A stretch of DNA of 64,000 bases from Pseudomonadota bacterium (GCA_023416335.1 JAEZHY010000088.1:1-64000), one strand, 5' to 3'; counted from the first letter of the stretch, positions 50,906-63,418 are shown. Notes: a model not told the origin generated them from the letters alone. Translations and numbers: made by a program.

Positions 50906-53343
50906 TTTTCGCCATCCTCTCTGGTCTCTTCCCTGGAGTCGTCAGTCTCCTGGAGAACCGTCAGATCGACCACTTTTTCACCTTCGTCGAGCCCGATCAG
51001 TTTGACGCCCTGGGTGACGCGGCCGATCTTGCTGATCTGGGCAACGGACATGCGTATGAGGCGGCCGCGGTCGGTAATCAGCATTATGTCGTTTTCTTCA
51101 GCGACCTGGCGGAAGCCTATGACTGCACCGTTTCTGTCGGTGACCTTGATATTGAGTACGCCTTTTCCGCCCCGCGACTGGCAGCGGTAGAATTCTTCCG
51201 GCGTCCGTTTTCCGAAACCTTTTTCCGTTACTACGAGGATGCACTTGCCGGGGTCGATCACATCCATCCCGACCAATACTGTGCCTTCCACGTACATGCC
51301 TCGTACTCCGCGGCTCACGCGGCCCAAAGGTCGGAACTCCTCTTCGTTGACGCGGATGCATTTTCCCTCGCCGCTCATGAGGAAGATATCGCGCTTGCCG
51401 TCCGTGATGCAAACCGAGATGAGTTCGTCGTTCTCATCCAGGTTGATTGCGCGGATGCCGTTCGATCGCGGATTGGCGTAAGCGGAGAGTTCCGTCTTCT
51501 TTATGATGCCGTTCCGGGTGGCCATGACTGCGAAGTGGCCCGGGGAAAACTCGCGAACCGGGAGGATGGTCTGGATCTTTTCACCGTCCTGAAGCGGAAG
51601 AAGATTCACCACGGCCTTGCCCAAAGCGGACGGCCCGACTTCGGGAATCTCGTACACCTTGAGCCAGAAAACCTGTCCGCGGTTTGTGAATACGAGAAGA
51701 TAGTCGTGCGTTACCGCGGTGAAAAGAGTTGTGACGACGTCTTCTTCGCGGGTGGACATGCCGGTCCGTCCCTTTCCGCCGCGATGCTGGCTGCGGTAAA
51801 TGGAAAGCTGAGTCCTTTTTATGTAGCCGGCCCGCGAAATCGTAACAACCATCTCCTCCGAGGGGATCAGGTCCTCGATGCAGATGTCTGCGGCATCGGC
51901 GATTATTTCAGTCCTGCGCCCGTCGGTGAACTCTTCCATGAGTTCGGAGATTTCTCCGCGTATTACCTGGTCCACCAAGGCGGAAGAGGCCAGGATGGCC
52001 CTCAGGCGTTCGATCTCCTTGAGGAGGTCCCGGTATTCCTGGATGATTTTATCGCGTTCGAGTCCGGTCAGGCGCTGCAGCCTCATATCCAGAATCGCCT
52101 GGGCCTGCACTTCGGTGAAGGCGAACCGCTCGATCAAGTTCTGCTTCGCTTCCGGGGGAGTGGGTGCGGCACGGATGATGCGGATGACTTCGTCGAGGTT
52201 TTCGAGCGCTATCTTCAAGCCTTCCAAGATGTGGGCGCGCTTTTCGGCCTGCCTCAGTTCGAATTGAGTGCGTTTTACAACGACCTCGCGGCGGAAATCC
52301 AGAAAGTGCTGGAGGATGCCCTTAAGGTTCAGGATCTCCGGCCGGTTGTCCACAACGGCCAGCATGATGATGCCGAAGGTGCTCTCGAGGGCCGTATTCT
52401 TATAGAGCTGGTTCTCGATGACCTTCGGTTCGTCGCCCTGGCGCAGTGTGAGCACAATCCGCATTCCCTGCCGGTCGGATTCATCCCGGATGTCCTGGAT
52501 GCCTTCGATTTTCTTGAGCTTTACCAGTTCCGCGATGCGCTCCAGCAGCTTGGCCTTGTTCACCTGGTAGGGAAGTTCGGAGATAATAAGGTGCGTTCTT
52601 CTGCCCGATTCCTCGACTTCCACGCGGCCCCGCATCTTTACCGCACCCTTGCCGGTTTCATAGGCTTCGATCACCCCTTGGCAGCCGCAGATAAAGCCGG
52701 CGGTCGGGAAATCGGGACCGGGAATATACCGCATGAGCTGCTTGACCGTAATGTTGGGGTCGTCCAGAAGCGCAAGAAGCCCCTTACTCAACTCTCCGAG
52801 GTTGTGCGGAGGAATGTTGGTCGCCATGCCGACCGCGATGCCGGACGAGCCGTTCAGGAGCAGGTTGGGCACGCGCGTCGGGAGGACTGTCGGCTCGAGA
52901 AGGGTGTTGTCGTAGTTGGGCTGAAACGGGACCGTTTCTTTTTCTATGTCCCGCATGAACTCCATCCCGACTTTTGCGGTGCGGATTTCTGTGTACCGCA
53001 TCGCGGCCGCCGGGTCACCGTCGATGGAGCCGAAGTTCCCCTGCCCGTCAACCAGCGGATGGCGCATGGAGAAGTCCTGCGCCATGCGGACGATCGCGTC
53101 GTAGACTGCCGAATCTCCGTGTGGATGATACTTACCTATGACGTCGCCGACGATGCGGGCCGATTTCTTGTAGGGCTTGTTGTAATCGTTGTTCAACTCG
53201 TGCATCGAAAACATGATGCGCCGATGCACGGGTTTCAATCCGTCCCGCACGTCCGGTATTGCGCGCCCTATGATTACGCTCATCGCGTAGTCGAGATAGG
53301 AGAGCTTTATTTCGTCGGCAATGTTTATAGTTTTGAGATCCAT
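50902..53343 (-). CDS. gyrA: DNA gyrase subunit A
   Basis: 813 residues. Breakage-reunion domain with the active tyrosine Y117 (AAAMRYTEI) and the quinolone-pocket sequence [10 protein letters not shown] (S78 and D82 in the positions of E. coli S83/D87, the susceptible state). The GyrA box QHRGGKG lies near residue 525, followed by the six-bladed DNA-wrapping domain. The acidic tail is short. Acts with GyrB to introduce negative supercoils. It follows gyrB by 99 bases and overlaps gpsA. Confidence 0.97.
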   Translation of the reverse strand: MDLKTINIADEIKLSYLDYAMSVIIGRAIPDVRDGLKPVHRRIMFSMHELNNDYNKPYKKSARIVGDVIGKYHPHGDSAVYDAIVRMAQDFSMRHPLVDGQGNFGSIDGDPAAAMRYTEIRTAKVGMEFMRDIEKETVPFQPNYDNTLLEPTVLPTRVPNLLLNGSSGIAVGMATNIPPHNLGELSKGLLALLDDPNITVKQLMRYIPGPDFPTAGFICGCQGVIEAYETGKGAVKMRGRVEVEESGRRTHLIISELPYQVNKAKLLERIAELVKLKKIEGIQDIRDESDRQGMRIVLTLRQGDEPKVIENQLYKNTALESTFGIIMLAVVDNRPEILNLKGILQHFLDFRREVVVKRTQFELRQAEKRAHILEGLKIALENLDEVIRIIRAAPTPPEAKQNLIERFAFTEVQAQAILDMRLQRLTGLERDKIIQEYRDLLKEIERLRAILASSALVDQVIRGEISELMEEFTDGRRTEIIADAADICIEDLIPSEEMVVTISRAGYIKRTQLSIYRSQHRGGKGRTGMSTREEDVVTTLFTAVTHDYLLVFTNRGQVFWLKVYEIPEVGPSALGKAVVNLLPLQDGEKIQTILPVREFSPGHFAVMATRNGIIKKTELSAYANPRSNGIRAINLDENDELISVCITDGKRDIFLMSGEGKCIRVNEEEFRPLGRVSRGVRGMYVEGTVLVGMDVIDPGKCILVVTEKGFGKRTPEEFYRCQSRGGKGVLNIKVTDRNGAVIGFRQVAEENDIMLITDRGRLIRMSVAQISKIGRVTQGVKLIGLDEGEKVVDLTVLQETDDSREETREDGEN

Positions 53344-53442
53344 TAGTTTCCCTGTGAGACATCGAAAAAGTTAAATGTATCGCGCCTGAAGCAAGAACGA
53401 GTTCGTCGGCCCCCGCCAACGGAGTTAGACTCCAGCCTCGGA

Positions 53443-55956
<2,514 letters not shown>

Positions 55957-55971
55957 TTATAAAAACGAATT

Positions 55972-56000
55972 ATTATACCACTTTAGAGAGCGTTTTTCAA
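55972..56000 (-). promoter_or_regulatory. Sigma-70 promoter of gyrB
   Basis: On the minus strand TTGAAA (plus 55995-56000), a 17-base spacer and a perfect TATAAT (plus 55972-55977). Transcription would start near 55965, giving a leader of about 100 bases before gyrB. Confidence 0.8.
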
Positions 56001-56164
56001 CGCAAATCGGGCGAGGGCAATGTCTATCGATTGAGTCTGGGAGCCACTTCACGGAAAGGCGGGGAACTTTCCGGCGGACAGTGTAATCCGAGTGAAATTG
56101 TAACCAAAGTACGATCGAAAAGCCAGAACCAGTGAGGATTAGGAGCCCGATGTTGTGTTTTTAA

Positions 56165-56303
56165 GAATTCAAGACATTAAAAGCTCTGGATCCCGGCTCA
56201 AAAGCACTGCCGGGATGACGGGTTGGGGAACTTGGTCACAAAATGCCCGGCAAGAAGGTTTGTCTCCATTTGGGCAACAGCCTCTCCAGCTTGGGAACCA
56301 GCG
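56165..56303 (+). repeat. Dispersed 140-bp repeat, copy 2
   Basis: GAATTCAAG, then CTGGATCCCGGCTCAAAAGC...GCCGGGATGACGG (REP-like core), then CATTTGGGCAACAGCCTCTCCAG and TTGGGAACCAGCG. Matches 16537-16677 in order and orientation. Confidence 0.75.
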
Positions 56304-56387
56304 GCGTATTTCCTTAAGCAACAACATTGGGCTCTATCGTGCCCGCCGTCCGTCCCCTTGGAACAAACCTCATCGGGATGCCCGGGT
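56291..56387 (+). repeat. 97-bp direct repeat, unit A
   Basis: TTGGGAACCAGCGGCGTATT...ATCGTGCCCGCCGTCCGTCC...GGAACAAACCTCATCGGGAT. It recurs as unit B after 80 intervening bases, with about one mismatch per eight bases. Confidence 0.8.
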
Positions 56388-56422
56388 GGTGGGCACCCCC
56401 AAAGAAAGCGGGGGTGCCCACC
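56388..56422. repeat. GGTGGGCAC hairpin repeat, long-stem form
   Basis: GGTGGGCACCCCC (56388-56400) pairs over 13 bp with GGGGGTGCCCACC (56410-56422), loop of nine. Related to 49756-49782. Confidence 0.7.
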
Positions 56423-56468
56423 CTACATGGCTATCCGGCCTGCCGGGGCGGGGTTCCCAAGGCGGACC

Positions 56469-56567
56469 TTGGGAACCAGCGGCGTATTTCCTTTAAAGCA
56501 AACAACATTGAGCCCTATCGTGCCCACCGTCTGTCCTCTTGGAACAAACCTCAGCGGGATGGCCGGG
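56469..56567 (+). repeat. 97-bp direct repeat, unit B
   Basis: TTGGGAACCAGCGGCGTATT...ATCGTGCCCACCGTCTGTCC...GGAACAAACCTCAGCGGGAT, the second copy of the unit at 56291. Immediately preceded by GGTTCCCAAGGCGGACC, which makes a hairpin with its TTGGGAACC. Confidence 0.8.
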
Positions 56568-56607
56568 ACACGGAGAATCGCCCCCTGCATTATTTATCCT
56601 GATGGTA

Positions 56608-57804
56608 TTACTTCAGATTCCTCAATGCTTTCTTAACCGAATCAAAACCGGCGTCGATTTCTTCCATCGAGAGAGCATACGAAAACCGGACGCATTTGTC
56701 TTCGCCGAAGGCGCTTCCGGGGACGGCCGCAACATGCGCGGCTTCCATGAGGTAGCCTGCCATATCGACGGAGTTGGAGATCGTCTTGTCCCCGGCTTTC
56801 TTCCCGTAGTAGGCACTGAAATTCGGAAACACATAGAAGGCGCCGTCCGGCTCGGGGCATGTCACTCCCGGCATTTCGGAAAAGTGTTCCAGAATGCGGC
56901 GGCAGCGTTTTTCAAATGTCCGGGCCATTTCAGCCACGACATCCTGGCTTCCGTTCAGCGCTTCGACGCTCGCCCACTGCGAAATGGATGTGGCATTGCT
57001 CGTGGACTGGCTCTGCAGGTCGGTTGCCGCTTTTATCGCCTGCGCATTGCCGACCAGGTATCCGATTCGCCAGCCGGTCATGCAGTAAGTCTTGCTGACC
57101 CCGTTTACTATGAAGGTGCGGTCGCGCAGCTTCTCTTCCACCATGGCCATATTGGCCCACTTGCGGCCGCCGAAGAGTATGCGGTAATAGATGTCGTCGC
57201 TCACGATCAGAACGTTCTCATGCCGCAGAAGTACCTCGGCAAGGGCTTTCAGGTTTTCCTCTCCGTAATACTTGCCGGTCGGGTTGGACGGGCTGTTGAG
57301 GATGAGCGCCCGGGTCTTCGGCGTGATCGCCTTTTCGAGTGCTTCCGGCCGCAGGATGAAGCCGTCTTCTTCCGGGCAGGAAACCGCTACGGTTTTTCCG
57401 TCGGCGAGCGCCACCATGTCCGGATAGCTGACCCAGTAAGGGGCCGGGATTATGACCTCGTCGCCGGGGTCGAGTATGGTAAGGAAAAGATTATAGAGAG
57501 CCTGTTTCCCGCCGCAGGAGATCATTACGTTTTCGCGCTTGTAGGCCAGTCCGTAGTCGGCTTTGAGAGTATTGCAGACGGCGTCTTTGAGTTCGTCGAT
57601 TCCGCCAACCGGGGTATACCGGGTTTTCCCCTTCCGGATGGCCTCGATGCCGGCATCCCGTATGGGCTCCGGCGTGTCAAAATCGGGCTCGCCGACACCG
57701 AAATTGATGACGTTTACCCCACTCTGTTTGAGGGCCTTAGCTTTTGCGTTGATGGAGAGCGTAGCTGAAGGTTGGATCCTGCCGATTCTGCTTGAAAGTC
57801 TCAT
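56608..57804 (-). CDS. Class I PLP-dependent aminotransferase (aspartate type)
   Basis: 398 residues of aminotransferase subgroup I-gamma (thermophile/Rhizobium-type AspC). Features: INFGVGEPDFDTPEPI at the N-terminus, substrate-binding SPSNPTGKYY, and the PLP lysine in NGVSKTYCMTGWRIGY; SVDMAGYLMEAAHVAAVPGSAFGE near the end. Probably transfers the amino group between aspartate and 2-oxoglutarate; prephenate as acceptor is possible in this subgroup. ATG overlaps the truA stop (ATGA at 57801-57804). Confidence 0.92.
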   Translation of the reverse strand: MRLSSRIGRIQPSATLSINAKAKALKQSGVNVINFGVGEPDFDTPEPIRDAGIEAIRKGKTRYTPVGGIDELKDAVCNTLKADYGLAYKRENVMISCGGKQALYNLFLTILDPGDEVIIPAPYWVSYPDMVALADGKTVAVSCPEEDGFILRPEALEKAITPKTRALILNSPSNPTGKYYGEENLKALAEVLLRHENVLIVSDDIYYRILFGGRKWANMAMVEEKLRDRTFIVNGVSKTYCMTGWRIGYLVGNAQAIKAATDLQSQSTSNATSISQWASVEALNGSQDVVAEMARTFEKRCRRILEHFSEMPGVTCPEPDGAFYVFPNFSAYYGKKAGDKTISNSVDMAGYLMEAAHVAAVPGSAFGEDKCVRFSYALSMEEIDAGFDSVKKALRNLK

Positions 57805-58598
57805 TTAAGTCCCTCTGTTGTGATCATTTCATGTGTGGCATAACAAACGGATATAAGATAAAGCCCGTTTGCCGGAGCAGTAGCGCCCGCCTTCCTGCGG
57901 TCCTTGCTTGCCAGTATGCGGGCGAAATCTTCAGGCGTCCGTTTTCCCTTCCCGACCTCGACGATGGTGCCGGTCAAGTTCCTCACCATATGGCGCAGGA
58001 AACCGTTTGCTTCATAGGTGAATTTCAGATGGTCGGGACGAGGCTGTTCCATGAATGCCCTGAACATATTGCGTTCTGTGGAATTAACCGGAGATCCGGA
58101 AGCCATGAAGGCGGAAAAGTCGTTGAGCCCGCGGATCATCCGCAGGCATTCTTCCATGGGAGCGGTTTGAAGCGGCTGCCGAACGTGCCATGCGTAATTG
58201 CGCAGAAGGGCCGACGGCACCATGCGGTTCAGAATGCGATATTCGTATAATTTGCTTACAGCGGAAAAGCGTGCATGGAAGGAGTCGTCCATTTCCTCTG
58301 CCTCGAGCACGACGATGTCGTTTGGCAGAAGACTGTTCAAGCCCTTGAGGATCTCTTCGGGCTTCATCCTGGTGCGGCTGTAAAAATTGATTACCTGCCC
58401 GTGGGCGTGGACCCCGGAATCCGTGCGGCCCGAGGCGCGCACACTGACCTTGCCGCCGAGCATAACGCCGAGCCTCGACTCCACGACCTCCTGAATCGAA
58501 AGGGCCCCGGCCTGGCGTTGCCACCCGTGGTACCCGGAGCCGTCGTATTCGAGGACGAGTTTGAAGTTGCGCCGGGTTTGAGGATCGTACTGGTTCAT
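57801..58598 (-). CDS. truA: tRNA pseudouridine(38-40) synthase TruA
   Basis: 265 residues. TruA hallmarks: FKLVLEYDGSGYHGWQRQ, catalytic aspartate in SGRTDSGVHAHGQV, YEYRILN and HMVRNLTGTIVEVGKG. It isomerises uridines 38-40 in the tRNA anticodon stem. ATG 58598 (MNQYDPQTRRNFK) is preferred; 15 further in-frame codons upstream do not look like TruA. Translationally coupled to the downstream aminotransferase gene. Confidence 0.95.
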   Translation of the reverse strand: MNQYDPQTRRNFKLVLEYDGSGYHGWQRQAGALSIQEVVESRLGVMLGGKVSVRASGRTDSGVHAHGQVINFYSRTRMKPEEILKGLNSLLPNDIVVLEAEEMDDSFHARFSAVSKLYEYRILNRMVPSALLRNYAWHVRQPLQTAPMEECLRMIRGLNDFSAFMASGSPVNSTERNMFRAFMEQPRPDHLKFTYEANGFLRHMVRNLTGTIVEVGKGKRTPEDFARILASKDRRKAGATAPANGLYLISVCYATHEMITTEGLK

Positions 58599-58757
58599 CT
58601 TTTCGTTCAAAAGCCTGTTCCCCACTAAGAGCGAGCCGAACAAAATTCACGGTGCCGGTCGGCACTCTATCAACTGTCTCTATCATTGTGCAAGTATGAA
58701 AACTATGCACAACATGCCGTCCGGCCCCGCCCGCCCCCGGAAATTCTCCAGTGGTGA

Positions 58758-59795
58758 TCAGGGCTGCCAGGGGGCGAAGTTCAAACCGGCATCTTCCGGA
58801 AATCCGCTCATAAGGTTCATATTGCAGACCGCCTGGCCGGATGCTCCCCTGGTGAGGTTGTCGATTACCGAAATAACGATGACTCTGCGCGTGCGCTCAT
58901 CGACTCTCCATCCCAGGTCGCAGTAGTTGCTGCCGCGGACCTGCAGGGGCACCGGGTATTCGCCGCGTTTGGAGAGGCGTACGAAGAGAGCTTCGCGGTA
59001 ATAGCTTTGGAATGCCTCGTCCACCTGCCCGGCCTGAACGCCTTCCTTCAGATTTGCATAGACGGTGCTCAGAATGCCGCGCGTCATCGGAACGAGATGC
59101 GGGGTGAAGTTGATGGTGACGGGCTTTCCCGCAAGGACGCCCAGTTCCTGTTCGATCTCCGGAGTGTGGCGGTGTTCGGCAACTTTATAGGCCTTGAAGC
59201 TTTCATTCACCTCGCAGAAATGGACCCCGAGCGATGCGCCGCGGCCGGCACCCGAGACTCCCGATTTGGAGTCGGCGATAATGGTTGCCGGGTCGATCAA
59301 TTTATTCGAGAGGAGCGGCGCGGCGGCAAGGATGACGCTTGTCGGGTAGCAGCCCGGATTTGCGACAAGGCGTGCCGACTTTATCTCTTGGCGGTACAGT
59401 TCGGGAAGGCCGTAGACGGCATCCCCGAGGAGTTCCGGCGTCTTGTGCTTCGAATACCACTTCCCGTAGACTTCGGCATCCCGCAGTCGGTAATCGGCGC
59501 TCAGGTCGATCACCTTCACCCCGCGCTCGAGGAGGCCCGGAATGATATCCATGGCGGCCTCGTGGGGGAGGGCGGTGATGACGAGGTCTGATGCGGAGGC
59601 GAGTTTTTCCGGATCGGGATCTTCGAATACCAGGTCGCAATGGCGCTTGAGGGCCGGATAAACGTCTTCCAGCCGCTGTCCTTTCTGCTGCCTGGAGGTG
59701 ATCATCGAAACCCTGGCGGAAGGGTGGGTGCACAAAATGCGCACCAGTTCGAAACCCGTGTAGCCGGAAGCTCCCGCTATGGCAACGCGCATCAT
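58758..59795 (-). CDS. argC: N-acetyl-gamma-glutamyl-phosphate reductase
   Basis: 345 residues. NADP-binding IAGASGYTGFELVRIL, catalytic cysteine in VANPGCYPTSVILA, GVSGAGRGA and a late histidine region EHRHTPEIEQEL. Third step of arginine synthesis: reduces N-acetylglutamyl phosphate to the semialdehyde. GAGGAG lies about 7 bases before the paired ATGs at 59795/59792. A terminator for the upstream rplM-rpsI transcript overlaps its leader, so it needs its own promoter or read-through. Confidence 0.95.
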   Translation of the reverse strand: MMRVAIAGASGYTGFELVRILCTHPSARVSMITSRQQKGQRLEDVYPALKRHCDLVFEDPDPEKLASASDLVITALPHEAAMDIIPGLLERGVKVIDLSADYRLRDAEVYGKWYSKHKTPELLGDAVYGLPELYRQEIKSARLVANPGCYPTSVILAAAPLLSNKLIDPATIIADSKSGVSGAGRGASLGVHFCEVNESFKAYKVAEHRHTPEIEQELGVLAGKPVTINFTPHLVPMTRGILSTVYANLKEGVQAGQVDEAFQSYYREALFVRLSKRGEYPVPLQVRGSNYCDLGWRVDERTRRVIVISVIDNLTRGASGQAVCNMNLMSGFPEDAGLNFAPWQP

Positions 59796-59811
59796 GGAAA
59801 TCTCCTCTGGA

Positions 59812-59846
59812 GAAAAATAAAAGGCACTGCACCGAAGTGCAGCGCC
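59812..59846 (-). terminator. Terminator after rpsI with TTCG loop
   Basis: On the minus strand GGCGCTGCAC-TTCG-GTGCAGTGCC followed by TTTTATTTTT. The UUCG tetraloop on a C-G pair is exceptionally stable. It lies about 110 bases after rpsI and ends about 17 bases before argC. Confidence 0.9.
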
Positions 59847-59857
59847 CATATATTCAA

Positions 59858-59875
59858 ACCGAAACCGGTTTCGGT
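59858..59875. repeat. 18-bp perfect palindrome between rpsI and argC
   Basis: ACCGAAACC-GGTTTCGGT. It lies just upstream of the rpsI terminator; possible operator for argC or a second hairpin in the rpsI 3' end. Confidence 0.5.
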
Positions 59876-59954
59876 ACTCAGCCTAAAATGCCGCTTCGAA
59901 AAACATCGGGAAACGCCCTCGATGAGGGACCCGATCTGAATCCTGAAGCCGGGA

Positions 59955-60347
59955 TTAACGCTTCGAATACTGGAAGCGTGCTCGTGCGCTCTTGCGACCG
60001 TACTTTTTACGTTCCTTGACCCGCGAATCACGGGTGAGGAAACCGGCCCTCTTGAGAACTTCCCGGAATTCCGGGTTGAGTTCGAGCAGCGCCTTGGAAA
60101 TTCCGTGCCGGATTGCGCCGGCCTGTCCCGATATGCCGCCGCCGAGCACATTGACTCCAACGTCAACTTTTCCGAGCGTGCCGGTCAAAACGAGAGGCTG
60201 CGCAATGACCATCTTGCTGGTCTCTCTGTCCAGGTACTGGTCGGCAGGCTTCTTGTTGATGACGATCTGACCGCTTCCGGGCTGCAGCCATACCCGCGCG
60301 ATGGAGGTCTTCCTCTTCCCTGTGGCGAAAAAGCGTTGTTCAGGCAT
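59955..60347 (-). CDS. rpsI: 30S ribosomal protein S9
   Basis: 130 residues. [21 protein letters not shown] at the N-terminus, [21 protein letters not shown] centrally and the S9 tail [29 protein letters not shown] end that reaches the P-site tRNA. It follows rplM by 13 bases in the universal rplM-rpsI pair. Confidence 0.98.
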   Translation of the reverse strand: MPEQRFFATGKRKTSIARVWLQPGSGQIVINKKPADQYLDRETSKMVIAQPLVLTGTLGKVDVGVNVLGGGISGQAGAIRHGISKALLELNPEFREVLKRAGFLTRDSRVKERKKYGRKSARARFQYSKR

Positions 60348-60360
60348 CTAAAAGCTTCTC

Positions 60361-60804
60361 CTAGCTGTATTTCTCGATCAGTTTGAAAGTCGCAGGCTGT
60401 TGGGCTTCATGCGGATGATCCGGGCCTGTGTAGACTTTGAGTTTTTTGATAAGTTTACGGCCGAGGCGGTTCTTGGGGAGCATGCCCCAGACCGCGAGGC
60501 GAATCATCCGTTCGGGGTTTTCCTGGATGAGTTTGCGAGCCGCCGTTTCCTTGACTCCGCCCATATACCCGCTGTAGCGATAATAGGTCTTCTGATTCCA
60601 TTTATCGCCGGTCAGCTTGATTTTATCGGCATTAATGACGACGACGAAATCTCCCGTATCGACATGGGGAGTAAAAGTGGGCAGGTGTTTGCCGCGAATC
60701 CGGATTGCGACCTGGCTTGCAAGGCGGCCAAGCACCTGGTTTTCGGCATCGACCACAATCCATTTGCGCTTGTCGGGTTCAAATTTTGCGCTTACCGTTT
60801 TCAT
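60361..60804 (-). CDS. rplM: 50S ribosomal protein L13
   Basis: 147 residues. KWIVVDAENQVLGRLASQVA, GDFVVVINADKIKLTGDKW, YYRYSGYMGG and the hallmark VWGMLPKNRLGRKLIKKLKVY, ending VYTGPDHPHEAQQP. First gene of the rplM-rpsI operon, with a consensus promoter at 60849-60877. Confidence 0.98.
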   Translation of the reverse strand: MKTVSAKFEPDKRKWIVVDAENQVLGRLASQVAIRIRGKHLPTFTPHVDTGDFVVVINADKIKLTGDKWNQKTYYRYSGYMGGVKETAARKLIQENPERMIRLAVWGMLPKNRLGRKLIKKLKVYTGPDHPHEAQQPATFKLIEKYS

Positions 60805-60848
60805 TGACTGACACTCCGAAATTGGAAAAAATTGACCTGAAGCAGTGA

Positions 60849-60877
60849 ATAATACAGGCTGGAGCAGATCTTGTCAA
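60849..60877 (-). promoter_or_regulatory. Sigma-70 promoter of rplM-rpsI
   Basis: On the minus strand a perfect TTGACA (plus 60872-60877), 17-base spacer, TATTAT (plus 60849-60854). Leader of roughly 40 bases before the rplM ATG. Confidence 0.85.
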
Positions 60878-60988
60878 GCGAGTAATTCGGCGGGAAAATT
60901 AAAAAACAAAACCGTTCACCGCAGGGCGATGCTTCAGGAGCACAGCCGATAAAAGCACCCTCTCCGAGCTGATGCTCTCTTCAGTTCT

Positions 60989-63418
60989 CTACTTCGAAAG
61001 CATCCACGTTTCAGGCTTCTGGTACTGCGGATAAGGCTCCCCGTACTGCGCCCGGCCAAGGTAAGGCATTCGGCCGATAGATCCCAGGCCCAGAAGGTCC
61101 AGCGACACGACCACCCTATTGTCGCCTCCTTCACGCTCGTAGGCAACCCCAATTCCCCAGCAGCCCCGGAAATACCTGAAACCATATCCCTGTTTGAACA
61201 GGATTCCTTCCTGCAGGGTATAGTCGTGGTACGTATTCAGGTAAAGGTTTCCAAAAGTCTTCACCAGAGTTTCTGCGGTGATTTCATTGACGTCGAGGTC
61301 CGGCCGCTTCTGATAGTCCACCCTCAGGATGTGGCCTCTACCGCTGTCCAGGGTCATATAGAGATCGTGCGCATCGCCCTGGCCGGTATTGTTGTAGTCG
61401 AAATCGACATCATAGGAGAGGGTGATGTACTCTTTGGGGAGGATATCCAGCCGGATTCCGACCGGCGAGAACCCATCCTTCATCACCTGGGTATCGAACA
61501 GGGTCTCCTCGAGGGGAGGTTTTTCGACGTTGAAAAACTGGAAGGCCTTGAATCTCACCCATTCACGGTAGGAAGTTACGGGATTTCCTTTAGCGTCGGT
61601 TGTCTCCTGCTTTGCCGTGAGGAAGGTGGAAAACCCATACCTTATGCCGTTTCGCGACAGATTCTGGTCGAGTTGGTCGAGGTGCGGAATGTTGCCCTGA
61701 ACATTCTCGGTTGCATACTCATATGATACTTCGGGTCGAAAAGAATGCTGGACGGCCGTGAAGCTGCCGAAGTCCACCGGGAATACGCGGTTCAACCGCG
61801 TGCTCATTTCGACCTTGGCATCCCCGAGCGTTCTCTGGTTGAAGGTGTCGAAGTCCTTGTTGTCCCATTCGACTGCATAGGATGATGTCCGGAATCCCGC
61901 CGAAGGTTCGATGTCCAGGTAGTTTCCCCAGTGCATCGGGTAGTAGATGCGCGGATGGATATCGAGCCTCTGTTCGGTATCGCCCTGGCGCCGCCAGTAA
62001 TTTACGGCCGAACTCTCCACCGTGTAATAAAAGGGGCTGCCGTCTATCCATTTGGGAATCGAGGTGAAAGAGAAGCTCGGCAGCTTCTGCACCGTGATTG
62101 GATCGAGAGTCTTTTCCAACTGCTGGAAATAGCGTGCGTCCATGCTGAGCACTGACGACTCGGTGCTTTTTTCGAGATAAATTGTCGATTCCCGAACGAG
62201 CGAGGTAGCATCGTAGAGTATGCCGCGCCCGAATTGCTCCTGGAATATCTTGTCGGTGTGGCCGAAGGCGACCGACCCCTTGTTGAATTCCTGAAGGAAG
62301 TAGCGGTCGCTTACGAAGTCGAGATCCACCTTTGCCTTGACGTTCCACGGGAGAGTCGCGTCATAACGGTCGCGGAACCAGTACCGGTCTTCGGTCTGGA
62401 AAGGATAGCCCTTCTCCGTCAGAAAACCCCGGTCGGCGTGATCGTCCAGGTAATTGAACATCAACACGCCCTTCCCGTATTGCGCATTATTGATGCGGTA
62501 CTCCGCCCCGCCCATCTCGCCGCGCTTTTCCATGTAGCGGCCGTAAAGTGTGGCATCCATGTCGTCCCGGATCGCCCAGTAATAAGGAAGTTCGAAATCG
62601 AATCCGTTAAGTGAGGAATTGCCGGCCCAGGGCAAAAGGAAGCCGGACTGTCGGTTTTGCTCGACCGGAATGCCGAGAATCGGGAAGAAGGCAACCGGTA
62701 TGTTGCGTGCCCAGACGGAACTGTCTTTGGCCCAGGCGACCCCGCCCACATTTATCTTCGCCTGCTCATACTGGATTTTCCAGTCCGGGTCGGACGGATT
62801 GCAACTCGTGAGAAATCCCCGCTGCAGTTCGAACTCGGTCGGGCCTGTCTTCGCGATCGACTGGCCCTGGACGAAAAAGTTGTTCTCGGAAAAGAAAACG
62901 ACGCCGCTGTCCAGCCATCCGGTTTCAGAGTCGAGGTTCCAGATAACGTGTTCGCCTTTGAGCCAGTTCCTTCCGTATTGGACCGTTACATTTCCCCAAA
63001 GATCGACACGGCGGTGTTCCATATCGACGGCGGCGTAATCCGCGGTGATTATCCTGTCGCCGGAACTTACCCGTACTTCCCCCTGGGCCTCGTAGAGTTG
63101 GCGTGACTGGTCGTATGAGAGCTTTTCGGCTTCGATGTTCCAGGGACTCTGGCGGGCTTCCTCCATCCCTTTTTTGTCGAGCCGGATGGCCCCGGAAACG
63201 GTCTCGGGTGCGGCCGCGGCGGGAATGGCGGCTGTCAGAAAGAGCAGAACGCAGCAGAGTGCAACGAAAGCATTCGAAAGAGAAAGAAATGAGAGGACCT
63301 CCGTTGGGCGAACACGACCCGGCCGGAATCTCAGGCCTTTCCTCTGCGAGTCTCGTAACGTTGTATGTTTGCAGCTCAATGCCAACCCTGACTTTCCAGA
63401 TGGAACCGTTTCAACCAA
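60989..63418 (-). CDS. lptD: LPS-assembly protein LptD
   Basis: Up to 809 residues. After a signal helix (FVALCCVLLFLTAAIPAAAA, residues 51-70) comes the OstA/LptA-like jellyroll (WNIEAEKLSYDQSRQLYEAQG to about residue 195), then the outer-membrane barrel. The conserved region TSCNPSDPDW carries C206, and C753 (FRGCWG) is a possible disulfide partner. With LptE it inserts lipopolysaccharide into the outer leaflet. The start is uncertain: TTG 63418 gives an unusually long basic N-region and has a poorly spaced ribosome site, but no better start was found before the signal helix. It follows folC on the same strand by 61 bases. Confidence 0.92.
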   Translation of the reverse strand: MVETVPSGKSGLALSCKHTTLRDSQRKGLRFRPGRVRPTEVLSFLSLSNAFVALCCVLLFLTAAIPAAAAPETVSGAIRLDKKGMEEARQSPWNIEAEKLSYDQSRQLYEAQGEVRVSSGDRIITADYAAVDMEHRRVDLWGNVTVQYGRNWLKGEHVIWNLDSETGWLDSGVVFFSENNFFVQGQSIAKTGPTEFELQRGFLTSCNPSDPDWKIQYEQAKINVGGVAWAKDSSVWARNIPVAFFPILGIPVEQNRQSGFLLPWAGNSSLNGFDFELPYYWAIRDDMDATLYGRYMEKRGEMGGAEYRINNAQYGKGVLMFNYLDDHADRGFLTEKGYPFQTEDRYWFRDRYDATLPWNVKAKVDLDFVSDRYFLQEFNKGSVAFGHTDKIFQEQFGRGILYDATSLVRESTIYLEKSTESSVLSMDARYFQQLEKTLDPITVQKLPSFSFTSIPKWIDGSPFYYTVESSAVNYWRRQGDTEQRLDIHPRIYYPMHWGNYLDIEPSAGFRTSSYAVEWDNKDFDTFNQRTLGDAKVEMSTRLNRVFPVDFGSFTAVQHSFRPEVSYEYATENVQGNIPHLDQLDQNLSRNGIRYGFSTFLTAKQETTDAKGNPVTSYREWVRFKAFQFFNVEKPPLEETLFDTQVMKDGFSPVGIRLDILPKEYITLSYDVDFDYNNTGQGDAHDLYMTLDSGRGHILRVDYQKRPDLDVNEITAETLVKTFGNLYLNTYHDYTLQEGILFKQGYGFRYFRGCWGIGVAYEREGGDNRVVVSLDLLGLGSIGRMPYLGRAQYGEPYPQYQKPETWMLSK

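Noticed and set aside
51535..53346. 603-codon open frame on the plus strand inside gyrA
   Set aside because: Antisense to a certain housekeeping gene and without any motif.
56539..57768. 409-codon open frame on the plus strand over the aminotransferase gene
   Set aside because: Antisense shadow beginning in repeat DNA; the minus strand encodes the PLP-lysine motif and others.
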